NCBI GenBank assembly: GCA_028285625.1
Contig: JANQOX010000025.1
Coordinates: forward strand, 142,461-206,460
From: Myxococcota bacterium
GTDB taxonomy: Bacteria > Myxococcota_A > UBA9160 > UBA6930
DNA length: 64,000 nt
Direction: 5' to 3'
Below, in pieces: positions 39,368 to 48,047 of the stretch. The notes below the pieces were generated by a model. It saw only the letters and a list, made by a program, of their open reading frames with translations. It did not search any database and had not been told where the DNA came from. A program made the translations under genes and the position numbers. The first letter of the stretch is position 1, and every line of letters begins with the position of its first letter.

Positions 39368-40834
39368 ATGGCCATCGAGCTCAAGCAGCAGCTAAAGCTG
39401 ACCCAGCAGCTGGTCATGACGCCGCAGCTGCAGCAGGCGATCAAGCTGCTGCAGCTCTCCCAGCTCGAGCTCCAGGCCACCGTCGAGCAGGAGCTCCAGG
39501 AGAACCCGGTCCTCGAGGAAGCCCTGGACCTGGACGACGACCTGCCGGGCGACGTGCGCAAGGAGGCGGAGTCCAATACCGACTCGGCCGCCGAGACTTC
39601 TCCCGATGCCTCCGCGGAGCGCCAGGAAGGGCCGGAGGTGAGCGATCTCGACAAGATCGCCGACGTCGACTGGGAGAACTACATGGACGCCTACCCGCAG
39701 ACCGGCATGTCGGTCATGCGGGAGGACGACGAGCGGCGGTCGCTCGAGGCGACCCTCACCAATCGCGAGACCCTGGTCGACCACCTGGAGTGGCAGCTGC
39801 AGCTCTCGGGCCTCGAGCCGGCAGAGCGCGAAGCCACCGAGTGGATTCTCGGCAGCCTGGACGACGATGGCTACCTGCAGGACACCGTCGAGGGCCTGGC
39901 TCGCCGCACCGGCGTTCCCGAGGACGCAGTGGCGCGCGCCCTGGCGCGCGTCCAGGGCCTGGACCCGGCGGGCGTGGCCGCGCGCGACCTGCGCGAATGC
40001 CTGAACCTGCAGCTCGATCAGCTAGGGGTGGTCGACCCGCTGGTGCGCGCGCTGGTGAACGAGCACCTGAATCTGCTTCAGAAGCGCGACATTCGCGGGC
40101 TCGCACGGATCCTGGGCGCGACCGTCGAGGACGTGGCGGCAGCCGCGCACGTCGTGAGCCAGCTCGAGCCCCGGCCCGGGCGGGCGTGGGGCGGCGAAGA
40201 GCCCGTCTACATCGTGCCGGACATCTACATCCACAAGCTCGGAGACGACTTCCACATCGTCCTGAACGAGGACGGTCTCCCGAAGCTCAAGATCAACAAC
40301 CTGTACCGGCAGGTGGCACGGGACCGCGACGTCGCCAAGGACACCCGCGACTACGTGCAGGACAAGGTCCGCGCGGCGTTGTGGCTGATCAAGTCGATCC
40401 ATCAGCGGCAGCGCACCATCTACAAGGTCACCGAGAGCATCATCCGACACCAGCGCGAGTTCTTCGAACGCGGCGTGCAGTTCCTGAAGCCGCTCAACCT
40501 GCGCGACGTGGCCGATGACATCGGCATGCACGAGTCCACGGTGAGCCGCGTGACCACGAACAAGTACGCGCACACGCCCCAGGGCATCTTCGAGCTCAAG
40601 TACTTCTTCAACTCGAGCATCAATCGCGTCGAGGGTGACGCCATCGCGAGCGAGAGCGTGAAGGAGCGCATCCGCAAGATCATCGCCAACGAGGACGCGC
40701 GGCGACCGCTCTCGGATCAGCGAATCGCCGAGATGCTCAAGAATGCCAACATCGACATCGCCCGGCGGACGGTCACGAAGTACCGCGAGGCGATGTACAT
40801 CCTGTCCTCGACGAAGCGTCGGCAGGTCGGTTAG
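39368..40834 (+). CDS. rpoN: RNA polymerase sigma-54 factor RpoN
   Basis: 488 residues. Region I is the Gln/Leu-rich start (ELKQQLKLTQQLVMTPQLQQ), which binds bacterial enhancer-binding proteins. An acidic region II (about 50-110) follows, then the core-binding domain (about 115-305). The HTH contains MHESTVSRVTTNKYAHTPQG, and the RpoN box ARRTVTKYRE lies at about 465-474 and recognises the -24 element. Sigma-54 needs activator ATPases; none is in the window. The usual neighbour hpf (ribosome hibernation factor) is missing between rpoN and ptsN. Confidence 0.98.
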   Translation: MAIELKQQLKLTQQLVMTPQLQQAIKLLQLSQLELQATVEQELQENPVLEEALDLDDDLPGDVRKEAESNTDSAAETSPDASAERQEGPEVSDLDKIADVDWENYMDAYPQTGMSVMREDDERRSLEATLTNRETLVDHLEWQLQLSGLEPAEREATEWILGSLDDDGYLQDTVEGLARRTGVPEDAVARALARVQGLDPAGVAARDLRECLNLQLDQLGVVDPLVRALVNEHLNLLQKRDIRGLARILGATVEDVAAAAHVVSQLEPRPGRAWGGEEPVYIVPDIYIHKLGDDFHIVLNEDGLPKLKINNLYRQVARDRDVAKDTRDYVQDKVRAALWLIKSIHQRQRTIYKVTESIIRHQREFFERGVQFLKPLNLRDVADDIGMHESTVSRVTTNKYAHTPQGIFELKYFFNSSINRVEGDAIASESVKERIRKIIANEDARRPLSDQRIAEMLKNANIDIARRTVTKYREAMYILSSTKRRQVG

Positions 40835-40873
40835 CATCTTTCCCCGCGCCCAGGCCGCCCGGAGTCAATCCCC

Positions 40874-41335
40874 ATGAAGATCATGGACATCCTCGTCCGG
40901 GACGCCGTGATCCTCGACCTCGCGTCGCAGGCCAAGCACGACGTCCTCAAGGAACTCGCCTCGGCCCTGGCCAAGGCCGAATCCGGCGTGGACGAGGAGC
41001 GGCTCCTCCAGGTGCTGCTCGAGCGCGAAGGGCTGCAGAGCACGGGAATCGGGGACGGCGTGGCGATCCCCCACGGCAAGATGCCGGGCCTGCCCCGCCT
41101 GGTGGCCTCGTTCGCCCGCAGCCGGGAGGGCGTGAACTTCGAGTCCATCGATGGTCAGCCCACCCATCTGTTCTTCCTGCTGGTGGTGCCCGAGCACTCG
41201 GGAGGCCAGCACCTGAAGGCCCTGGCGCGTATTTCCCGTTTCTTCCGTGACGCGGGCTTCCGCAAGTCGCTGGCCGAGGCCACGAGTCTGGACGACGTCT
41301 TCTCCGCGATCGAGGAGGAGGACGCCAAGTTCTGA
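40874..41335 (+). CDS. ptsN: PTS-Ntr EIIA component PtsN
   Basis: 153 residues. EIIA fold with the phosphorylated His67 in GVAIPHGKMPGLPR, corresponding to E. coli His73. The N-terminus (MKIMDILVRDAVILDLASQA) is typical of PtsN. In Proteobacteria it takes phosphate from NPr/HPr and regulates K+ transport, the stringent response and sigma-54 related processes without moving sugar. It lies 39 bases after rpoN and upstream of hprK, rapZ and HPr, so the phosphorelay is encoded together except for enzyme I. Confidence 0.95.
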   Translation: MKIMDILVRDAVILDLASQAKHDVLKELASALAKAESGVDEERLLQVLLEREGLQSTGIGDGVAIPHGKMPGLPRLVASFARSREGVNFESIDGQPTHLFFLLVVPEHSGGQHLKALARISRFFRDAGFRKSLAEATSLDDVFSAIEEEDAKF

Positions 41336-41387
41336 CGGTTCGGCGGACGGCGGCCGGCCCGCCCCCGCCGTTCGAGGAGGCGCGCTC

Positions 41388-41897
41388 ATGCAGGTCCACG
41401 GTGCGTTGGTCCGGGTGCTGGGTGTGGGCGTCCTGCTCGAGGGTCCGAGCGGCGTCGGCAAGAGCGAGATTGCGCTCGAGCTGGTCACGCGGGGTCACCA
41501 GCTGGTGGCCGACGACGTGGTGCTGATCGAGCGCGGGCCGGATGGGCACCCGGAGGGCTCCTGCCCGGAGCTGATCCGCCATCACGTCGAGATCCGGGGG
41601 ATCGGCATCCTCGACCTGGTGGACCTCTTCGGGAAGGAGGCCGTGGTCGAGCGCGCTCGGATCGACCTGCTGTGCCGGCTCGAGCAGTGGCGTCCCGGTG
41701 CGAGCTACGAGCGTGTCGGTCTCGAGCGACCCCGGCGCGAGTTGCTCGACGACTCGCTGCCGGCACTCGTGCTGCCGGTTCGGCCCCACATGGCCACCCT
41801 GGTCGAGGTGGCGGTTCGCGAGCACCTTCGGCGCGACGCCACCGGCAGTGCCGCGGCGCGGCTCGACGCGCGGCTGCGCGGAGAGGCGGCGCCTTGA
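41388..41897 (+). CDS. hprK: HPr kinase/phosphorylase, kinase domain only
   Basis: 169 residues; GAGGAGG seven bases before ATG. Only the C-terminal kinase domain is present, as in alphaproteobacterial HprK; full-length HprK is about 310. P-loop GPSGVGKS (19-26), VADDVVLIERG (Asp cluster) and the HPrK signature IRGIGILDL (69-77) are intact. It would phosphorylate or dephosphorylate a Ser on HPr; the HPr at 43229 keeps that Ser. Members of such truncated forms control transport or nitrogen and carbon signals, not classical catabolite repression. Confidence 0.93.
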   Translation: MQVHGALVRVLGVGVLLEGPSGVGKSEIALELVTRGHQLVADDVVLIERGPDGHPEGSCPELIRHHVEIRGIGILDLVDLFGKEAVVERARIDLLCRLEQWRPGASYERVGLERPRRELLDDSLPALVLPVRPHMATLVEVAVREHLRRDATGSAAARLDARLRGEAAP

Positions 41898-41925
41898 TCT
41901 CCCCTTGGCGGGACGAGAGGACGGT

Positions 41926-42798
41926 ATGAGCGAGCGGTCGAACCGCATCGTGTTCGTGTCGGGTCTGTCGGGAAGCGGCAAGACCACGGCGATGGACGCC
42001 CTGGAAGACCTCGACTTCTACTGCGCGGACAACCTGCCCGTGCCCCTCACGCCGCAGTTCCTCGACCTCTGCGCGAACTCGACGCCACCCATCGCCGAGG
42101 TGGCGCTGGCGCTCGACGCGCGCGAGCGCGGCTTTCTCGCAGGCCTGCCCGCGGTGGTCGCGCAGGCGCGCGAGCGGGCGGCCGAGGTGCTGGTGATCTT
42201 CCTCGACTGTGCCGACCGGGTCCTGGTCAACCGCTATCGCGAAACGAGGCGGGTGCACCCGCACTCGCCCGGGGGATCGGTCGAGGAGGGCATCGCCGTC
42301 GAGCGGGCGCTGCTGGCCGAGGTCGCAGGCCTGGCCGACGTCGTGCTCGACACCAGCGAGCTCAACGTGCACCAGCTTCGCGAGGCCGTGATCCGCACGG
42401 TGGCCGGGGAGGGCGCACCGGCGACGGTCGTGAACCTGGTGTCGTTCGGCTTCCGCTATGGTCCGCCTCCGGGGGCCGAGCTGCTCTTCGACGTGCGCTT
42501 CCTGCCGAATCCGCACTTCGAGCCGACGCTTCGCCCCCGCACGGGGGAGGATCCGGAGGTGGCGGCCTACGTGCTCACCAGCGATCGCTCGCAGGCGCTT
42601 CTGGGTCGGCTGGTGGATCTGCTCGGGTTCCTGCTTCCGTGCTACGACGACGAAGGCAAGGCCTACATCACGGTGGGCGTAGGATGCACCGGGGGGCGCC
42701 ATCGATCGGTGGCCATCGCCGAGGCGCTCGCCGAGGCGGTTCGAACGCTCGGCAGGGAGGTCAACTTGAGCCATCGCGATGCGGAGCGTCAGGCGTGA
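41926..42798 (+). CDS. rapZ: RNase adapter/nucleotide-binding protein RapZ (YvcJ family)
   Basis: 290 residues. P-loop GLSGSGKTTAMDALED near the N-terminus (13-20) and the conserved YCADNLPVPL. The C-terminal half has VSFGFRYGPPPGAELLFDVR, FLPNPHFEPTLR and GCTGGRHRSVAIAE, the part that in E. coli RapZ binds small RNA and the GlmY/GlmZ system and senses glucosamine-6-phosphate. Its place between hprK and the EIIA gene is the standard deltaproteobacterial order. Overlaps the next gene by GTGA. Confidence 0.95.
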   Translation: MSERSNRIVFVSGLSGSGKTTAMDALEDLDFYCADNLPVPLTPQFLDLCANSTPPIAEVALALDARERGFLAGLPAVVAQARERAAEVLVIFLDCADRVLVNRYRETRRVHPHSPGGSVEEGIAVERALLAEVAGLADVVLDTSELNVHQLREAVIRTVAGEGAPATVVNLVSFGFRYGPPPGAELLFDVRFLPNPHFEPTLRPRTGEDPEVAAYVLTSDRSQALLGRLVDLLGFLLPCYDDEGKAYITVGVGCTGGRHRSVAIAEALAEAVRTLGREVNLSHRDAERQA

Positions 42799-43232
42799 CG
42801 CCGCCGCAGAGAGAACATCCGTCGCGCATCGGCGTGCTGCTCGTGTCCCACTACGGACTCGGTCAGGAGTTCCTGCAGGCCCTGCGTCTGATCGTGCCGG
42901 GCGGGCCTCCCTTCGAGGCGGTCGGGATCGAGCCCACCCAGAGCGTCGAAGAGATGCGCGACAACATCTCGGGCGCGCTCGCCAAGCTCGACCAGGGCCA
43001 GGGCGTATTGATCCTGACGGACATGTTCGGCGGAACACCCTCGAACATCAGCCTGTCGTTTCTCGACGAGCACCGGGTCGAGGTGGTGACGGGCATGAAC
43101 CTGCCGATGCTGATCAAGCTGGCGACGCTGCGCGAGGACAAGCCCCTCGACGAACTGGCCGGGTTCATCAAGGACTATGGGCGGCGGAACATCTCGGTGG
43201 CCAGTGATCTGCTGCCCGACGAGTCGCCGTGA
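42795..43232 (+). CDS. PTS EIIA component, mannose (ManX) family
   Basis: 145 residues, GTG start in a GTGA overlap with rapZ. RIGVLLVSHYGLGQEFLQAL provides the phosphoryl-accepting His19, and ILTDMFGGTPSNISLSFL is the family signature (normally DLFGGTPxNxA). No EIIB, EIIC or EIID genes are adjacent, so a sugar transporter role is unlikely and a regulatory one likely, as in other deltaproteobacterial PTS clusters. Overlaps HPr gene by GTGA. Confidence 0.92.
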   Translation: MTPPQREHPSRIGVLLVSHYGLGQEFLQALRLIVPGGPPFEAVGIEPTQSVEEMRDNISGALAKLDQGQGVLILTDMFGGTPSNISLSFLDEHRVEVVTGMNLPMLIKLATLREDKPLDELAGFIKDYGRRNISVASDLLPDESP

Positions 43233-43513
43233 GCGAGGCCGAGGGCGAGTACGTCGTGGCCTCCGAGCTGGGCTTGCACGCGAGGCCCGCGGGTGAGTTC
43301 GCGATCCTCGCCGGCCGGTTCGAGTGCGAGATCGAGGTCTCGCGCGGTGGCGAGTGGGTGAGCGGCCAGAGCGTACTGGCGTTGCTCTCGCTGGCGGCGG
43401 CCCGCGGCACGCGGCTGCGGATCCGCGCCGAGGGCGTCGGCGCGGCCGACGCCGTGAGCGCACTCGGCGCCCTGATCGAGCGCGCCGACGAGGCGCCGCA
43501 GGGCGGCTCCTGA
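43229..43513 (+). CDS. ptsH: Phosphocarrier protein HPr
   Basis: 94 residues, GTG start. His17 in LGLHARPAGEF is the enzyme I phosphorylation site. Ser48 in SGQSVLALLSLAA matches the HprK-regulated Ser46 of Gram-positive HPr, which fits the hprK gene upstream. Enzyme I (ptsI/ptsP) is not found nearby. Last gene of the PTS-Ntr run; followed by a 162-base gap to metK. Confidence 0.95.
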   Translation: MSEAEGEYVVASELGLHARPAGEFAILAGRFECEIEVSRGGEWVSGQSVLALLSLAAARGTRLRIRAEGVGAADAVSALGALIERADEAPQGGS

Positions 43514-43535
43514 GCGGGCACGGCTTCGCCTCCCA

Positions 43536-43575
43536 GGCGCTGCGAGGCGGCCGTTCCGCGACGCCTCGGGGCGCC
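43536..43575 (+). promoter_or_regulatory. Extended stem-loop in the ptsH-metK gap
   Basis: Nested arms GGCGC (43536-43540) with GCGCC (43571-43575) and GAGGCG (43544-43549) with CGCCTC (43562-43567), joined by a 3x3 internal loop and a 12-base apical loop. There is no T-tract. It ends 100 bases before metK, so it could terminate the PTS transcript or belong to a metK leader. It does not match a known SAM riboswitch as far as I can tell. Confidence 0.4.
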
Positions 43576-43675
43576 GCAAGTCCCCGAACCCCCTAGCGGA
43601 ACGCCACGGCGGACCCTACCCTCCGCGGCTCGCTGGACCCCTGCCGGGCGCTCCGCGGCATAGGAGAATTTCTGC

Positions 43676-44836
43676 ATGGCGACGCGCCCCGTATTCACGT
43701 CCGAGTCGGTCTCGATGGGACACCCGGACAAGATGTGCGATCAGATCTCGGATGCGGTGCTCGACGCCATGCTCGAGCAGGACCCGAGGTCGCGCGTGGC
43801 CTGCGAGACCATGACCACAACCGGCCTCGTGGCCCTGGCCGGCGAGGTCACCACCTCGGCCCAAGTCGACCTCGCGGCGCTGGTTCGGGGGGTCGTCCAC
43901 GACATCGGCTACACGAGCTCGGACATGGGCTTCGACGCCGGCACCTGTGCCGTGATGATCGCCCTGGGCAAGCAGTCGCCCGACATCTCCCAGGGCGTGA
44001 CCGAAGGCGAAGGGCTCCACAAGGAGCAGGGCGCGGGCGACCAGGGCATGATGTTCGGCTACGCGTGCGACGAGACACCCGAGCTGATGCCCGCGCCGAT
44101 CCGGCTCTCCCACCAGTTGATCGAGCGCCATCGCGAGATGCTCGAGTCGGGTGAGCTCGACTACCTGCGCCCCGACGCCAAGAGCCAGGTCTCGATCGAG
44201 TACGAAGGCGACAAGCCCGCCCGCATCCCGGCCGTGGTGCTCTCGACCCAGCACAGCGCCGACGTTTCGCACGACAAGCTGCGCACCGAGATCATCGAGA
44301 AGGTGCTCCGGCCGACGCTGCCGAGCGAGCTGGTGGACGACGACACCATCTTCCACGTGAACCCCACGGGCCGCTTCGTGGTGGGCGGCCCCATGGGCGA
44401 CGCCGGCCTCACCGGCCGCAAGATCATCGTGGACACCTACGGCGGCATGGGCCGTCACGGCGGCGGCGCCTTCTCCGGGAAGGACCCCTCCAAGGTGGAC
44501 CGCAGCGCCGCCTACGCAGCGCGCTGGGTGGCCAAGAACCTCGTGGCGGGCGGCGTGGCCCGACGCTGCGAGGTGCAGCTCGCCTACGCGATCGGGGTGG
44601 CCGAGCCGGTCTCGATCCGCGTGGACACCTTCGGCACCAGCGATCACGACTTCGCCGCCCTCGAGCGCCTGGTGCGCAAGCACTTCGACCTCACCCCGAA
44701 CGGGATCATCGAGTCGCTCGACCTGCGGCGTCCGATCTATCGGGCCACGGCCTACCACGGGCACTTCGGCCGCGAGGGCTTCCCGTGGGAGGACACCTCG
44801 AAGGCCGAGGCGTTGCGCAGCGAAGCTGGGCGCTAG
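43676..44836 (+). CDS. metK: S-adenosylmethionine synthetase
   Basis: 386 residues, normal for MetK. ATG with AGGAG nine bases upstream. Motifs: FTSESVSMGHPDKMCDQISD at the start (ATP/Met site), GEVTTSAQVDL, the gating loop region GAGDQGMMFGYAC (signature 1), and GGGAFSGKDPSKVDRSAAY (signature 2, Lys binding phosphate). The enzyme makes SAM from methionine and ATP in the cytosol. Followed by yajC after one base, which is an unusual neighbour but probably just a compact gene layout. Confidence 0.98.
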   Translation: MATRPVFTSESVSMGHPDKMCDQISDAVLDAMLEQDPRSRVACETMTTTGLVALAGEVTTSAQVDLAALVRGVVHDIGYTSSDMGFDAGTCAVMIALGKQSPDISQGVTEGEGLHKEQGAGDQGMMFGYACDETPELMPAPIRLSHQLIERHREMLESGELDYLRPDAKSQVSIEYEGDKPARIPAVVLSTQHSADVSHDKLRTEIIEKVLRPTLPSELVDDDTIFHVNPTGRFVVGGPMGDAGLTGRKIIVDTYGGMGRHGGGAFSGKDPSKVDRSAAYAARWVAKNLVAGGVARRCEVQLAYAIGVAEPVSIRVDTFGTSDHDFAALERLVRKHFDLTPNGIIESLDLRRPIYRATAYHGHFGREGFPWEDTSKAEALRSEAGR

Positions 44837-44837
44837 C

Positions 44838-45182
44838 GTGATCCCGCTCCAGGCGCAGACCGGAAGCCCGCTCGACTTCCTGGTCCCCATGGGCGCGATC
44901 TTCGTGATCTTCTACTTCCTGCTGATCCGACCTCAGCAGAAGAAGCAGAAGGAGCACGACCAGATGCTCGAGGCCATCGGTCGCGGGGACCGGATCGTGA
45001 CGAGCGGTGGCCTGCATGGCCTCGTGACCGGCGCCGAGAAGGACGTCCTGACGCTGGAGATCGCCAACGCCGAGGGCAAGCGCATCCGGGTCAAGGTCGA
45101 TCGCGGACGCGTGGACCGGCGCGTCGAGGCGGCGGACAAGCCGGCCGAGAAGGCAGACAAGCCCAAGGAGAGCGGCAAGTGA
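44838..45182 (+). CDS. yajC: Sec translocase accessory subunit YajC
   Basis: 114 residues, GTG one base after metK. A single membrane helix (about 12-30, DFLVPMGAIFVIFYFLLIRP) ends in the diagnostic RPQQKKQKEH. The cytosolic part has MLEAIGRGDRIVTSGGLHG and a charged Lys/Glu C-terminus. YajC associates with SecDF. It overlaps secD by GTGA, completing the normal yajC-secD-secF order. Confidence 0.96.
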   Translation: MIPLQAQTGSPLDFLVPMGAIFVIFYFLLIRPQQKKQKEHDQMLEAIGRGDRIVTSGGLHGLVTGAEKDVLTLEIANAEGKRIRVKVDRGRVDRRVEAADKPAEKADKPKESGK

Positions 45183-46753
45183 GCCTGCGCTGGCGGATCA
45201 TCGCCGTGGCCGGACTGGTGGGGTTCCTGGCCTACCTGGCCATGGCGAACTTCGTCCCGGCGGAGCGGCGGGCCGAGGCCTGGTGGTGGCCGGAAGAGGG
45301 CCTGCGCCTCGGGCTCGACCTGCAGGGCGGCATCCACATGGTGATCGGCCCGGATCTCGACGCGGCGACGGGCCACGAACTGGCAGCGATCCGCGACTCC
45401 CTGGAGTCCGATCTCGACGACGCCGAGGTGCGCGGCACGAACTTCGTGATCAGCGGCGACACCCTGCGCGTCGAGATGCGAAGCCCCGAAGACGAGCCCG
45501 CGGTGCGCGAGGTGCTCGTGAACTACGACACCGTCACGGTCAGCGACGAAGGGCAGGGTACCCTGGCGCTGCAGCTCACCTCGGACTGGCTCGAGGAGGT
45601 CCGCGAGCGCGCCATGCTCCAGGCGCTCGAGGTGCTGCGCCGCCGGATCGACGACCCCCAGACGGGCATCCCCGAGTCGGTCGTCACCCGCCAGGGCCGC
45701 GACCGGATCCTGGTGCAGATCCCGGGCGTCTCGCGCGTTCCCGACATCTTCCGCCAGACGGGATATCTCGAGTTCAAGATCGTCGAGGACTTCGCGGCCA
45801 CCGAGGAGCTGCTGCTGGCCAAGTATCCCGACGGCGTGCCCGCCGGCCAGGAGGTCGTCTTCGAGCGCGACCGCCAGACCGATCGCGTGGTGTCGGCCTA
45901 CCTGGTCGAAGAGCAGGCCGCGATCGTGGGCGACTACCTCACCGACGCGCGGGTCGGCTTCGACAATCGGCGCAACGAGTGGCAGGTGAACTTCACCTGG
46001 AACCGCGAGGGCGGCGAGATCTTCGGTGAGCTCACCGGGGCGAATATCAACCGGCAGCTCGCGATCATCCTGGACGACGCGATCTACAGTGCCCCGAGCA
46101 TCGAGAGCCGGATCTCGCGGCAGGGCATGATCCGGGGCCGCTTCACCTCCCAGGAGGCCTCGGACCTCGCGGTGATCCTGCGCGCCGGTGCGCTCCCGAT
46201 CCCGGTGTACATCGAAGAGGAGCGCACCATCGGACCGGCGCTGGGTGCCGACTCGATCTCGCGCGGCCTGCGGGCCTCGGCGGTGGGTCTGATCGTCGTG
46301 GTCTTCTTCGTGGTGGGCTACTACCGCATGTCCGGCGGCTACGCTTCGATCGCGCTGGCGGCGAACCTGCTCATGCTGGTGGGTCTGATGACGCTCTTCG
46401 GCGGAACACTCACGCTGCCGGGCATCGCCGGATTGGTGCTCACCGTCGGCATGGCGGTCGATGCGAACGTGATCATCTTCGAACGCATCCGCGAAGAGCT
46501 GCGGGGCGGGCGGGCGCCGCGTGCCGCCATCGCGGCCGGCTTCCAGAAGGCGCGTCTCACGATCCTCGATGCGAACGTGACGACGCTGTTCACCGCGATC
46601 ATCCTGTTCAACTACGGCACCGGTCCCATCAAGGGCTTTGCCGTCACGCTCTCGGTCGGGATCCTGACCAGCGTGTTCGCGGCCCTGGTCATCACGCCGC
46701 TGCTCTACGCGATCAAGCCCGGCCAGGCCCCCGTGGAAGAGCTCTCCATCTAG
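45179..46753 (+). CDS. secD: Protein translocase subunit SecD
   Basis: 524 residues, GTG in a GTGA overlap with yajC. N-terminal helix (about 8-27), then GLRLGLDLQGGIHMVIG, the D1 motif, and a periplasmic P1 domain containing QALEVLRRRIDDPQTGIPES. LRAGALPIPVYIEEERTIGPALG leads into five C-terminal membrane helices with GMAVDANVIIFERIREELR (D5/D6 motif). SecDF uses the proton motive force to pull exported proteins across the inner membrane. Shorter than E. coli SecD (615), as in many Deltaproteobacteria. Confidence 0.97.
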   Translation: MSLRWRIIAVAGLVGFLAYLAMANFVPAERRAEAWWWPEEGLRLGLDLQGGIHMVIGPDLDAATGHELAAIRDSLESDLDDAEVRGTNFVISGDTLRVEMRSPEDEPAVREVLVNYDTVTVSDEGQGTLALQLTSDWLEEVRERAMLQALEVLRRRIDDPQTGIPESVVTRQGRDRILVQIPGVSRVPDIFRQTGYLEFKIVEDFAATEELLLAKYPDGVPAGQEVVFERDRQTDRVVSAYLVEEQAAIVGDYLTDARVGFDNRRNEWQVNFTWNREGGEIFGELTGANINRQLAIILDDAIYSAPSIESRISRQGMIRGRFTSQEASDLAVILRAGALPIPVYIEEERTIGPALGADSISRGLRASAVGLIVVVFFVVGYYRMSGGYASIALAANLLMLVGLMTLFGGTLTLPGIAGLVLTVGMAVDANVIIFERIREELRGGRAPRAAIAAGFQKARLTILDANVTTLFTAIILFNYGTGPIKGFAVTLSVGILTSVFAALVITPLLYAIKPGQAPVEELSI

Positions 46754-46804
46754 TCCGTTTGCTGGCGCTGCCAGCCAGCCGCTGGTCCGCCAGCCGGAGG
46801 CCTC

Positions 46805-48001
46805 GTGCCTTTCGAGATCGTCAAGCCCGACACCCACATCGACTTCATTGGCAAGTGGCGAATCGCCGCCGTGGTCTCGCTCGTGGTGATCCTGGCCGGT
46901 GCCATCGCCATCCCGCTGCGCGGGTTCCGCCTGGGCATCGACTTCGCGGGCGGCACCGAGGTGCAGGTCCGCTTCGACGAGGCCGCCGTCGACGAGGGCG
47001 ACGTCCGCGGCGTCGTCGAGGGGCTGGGCATCGAGGGCGCCAGCGTCATCCGCTACGGCGAAACCGAGGTCTCCGAGTTCCTCGTCAAGTTCCCGGGGGC
47101 GCGCGCGATCGAGGCCCCCGCCGAAGGAGCTGCCGCGGCCCCGGCGACCGATGCCGAGGAAGCCGAGGCGGCATCCGAAGGTTCCGACGAAGCGGGGGAA
47201 GCGGCGGTCGCGACCCTGGCGGCTCCCGATGCAGAGGGGGCGGTCAACGCGCGTACGGACCGCATCCTCGCGCTCCAGGATGCCCTTGAGCGCGAGATCG
47301 GCTCGCTCCACGTCGAGCGGGTCGAGTTCGTGGGTCCCAAGGTCGGCGCCGAGCTGCGCGAAGATGGCCTGCGGGCCATGGCCTTCGCGGGCATCGTGAT
47401 CCTGCTCTACATCGCGTTCCGTTTCTCCACGCGATTCGCTCCGGGCGCCATCGTCGCCCTGGTCCACGACGTCCTCGTGACCTCGGGCGTCTGGGTCCTG
47501 CTGGGGCTCGAGTTCGACCTGCGGGTGTTGGCCGCGCTGCTGGCGATCATCGGCTACAGCCTGAACGACACGATCATCGTCTATGACCGCATCCGCGAGA
47601 ACCTCGAGCTGCACACGCGTCACGACCTGGTGGACGTGCTGAACCGCAGCGTGAACCAGACGCTGTCGCGCACCTTGCTCACTTCGGCCACGACGTTGGC
47701 CGCCGTAGGCGCGCTGCTGCTGCTCGGAGGCAGTGTCGTGAGGCCGTTCGCCCTGGCCATGGGCATCGGCATCATCGTCGGCACGTACTCGTCGGTATTC
47801 GTCGCGGCGCCGACGCTGCTCTGGCTCGAGTCGCGCTCGTCGAAGGGCGCCTCGGGCACGGGGGGCACCGGGAAGGAGCCCGCGCCGAAGCCCGCACGAA
47901 GCGCGGCCGCGGCCGCCAAGCCCGCGCGCCCGCAGCCCGCCCGCAGCGGCGGGAAGTCCAAGCCCAAGGGCAAGGCGAAGGGCAAGCGCGGCCGGAACTA
48001 G
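46805..48001 (+). CDS. secF: Protein translocase subunit SecF with acidic insertion and basic tail
   Basis: 398 residues (E. coli SecF 323). Core motifs: FRLGIDFAGGTEVQVRF, VEFVGPKVGAELREDGLRAM, SLNDTIIVYDRIREN. Two additions stand out. An Ala/Glu-rich, low-complexity segment (about 104-148) interrupts the periplasmic domain. A C-terminal tail of about 55 residues (345-398) rich in Lys, Arg, Pro and Ala ends KPKGKAKGKRGRN. Such basic cytosolic tails could touch ribosomes or lipids. Start GTG 46805, 51 bases after secD. Confidence 0.95.
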   Translation: MPFEIVKPDTHIDFIGKWRIAAVVSLVVILAGAIAIPLRGFRLGIDFAGGTEVQVRFDEAAVDEGDVRGVVEGLGIEGASVIRYGETEVSEFLVKFPGARAIEAPAEGAAAAPATDAEEAEAASEGSDEAGEAAVATLAAPDAEGAVNARTDRILALQDALEREIGSLHVERVEFVGPKVGAELREDGLRAMAFAGIVILLYIAFRFSTRFAPGAIVALVHDVLVTSGVWVLLGLEFDLRVLAALLAIIGYSLNDTIIVYDRIRENLELHTRHDLVDVLNRSVNQTLSRTLLTSATTLAAVGALLLLGGSVVRPFALAMGIGIIVGTYSSVFVAAPTLLWLESRSSKGASGTGGTGKEPAPKPARSAAAAAKPARPQPARSGGKSKPKGKAKGKRGRN

Positions 48002-48014
48002 GTCCCGGCCCGGT

Positions 48015-48039
48015 GCCCGGGCCCGACGGGGACCCGGGC
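48015..48039. terminator. Stem-loop between convergent secF and bactofilin genes
   Basis: GCCCGGG (48015-48021) and CCCGGGC (48033-48039) with an 11-base loop, in the 46-base gap between the two stop codons. No T-tract on either strand. Its position suggests a shared end for both transcripts. Confidence 0.35.
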
Positions 48040-48047
48040 GGGTGGGA

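Noticed and set aside
43514..43675. SAM or SAH riboswitch before metK
   Set aside because: The conserved cores that I know (for example GAGCGCUGC with CCAGGCUCG in SAH aptamers) are not present. Only a generic stem-loop was kept.
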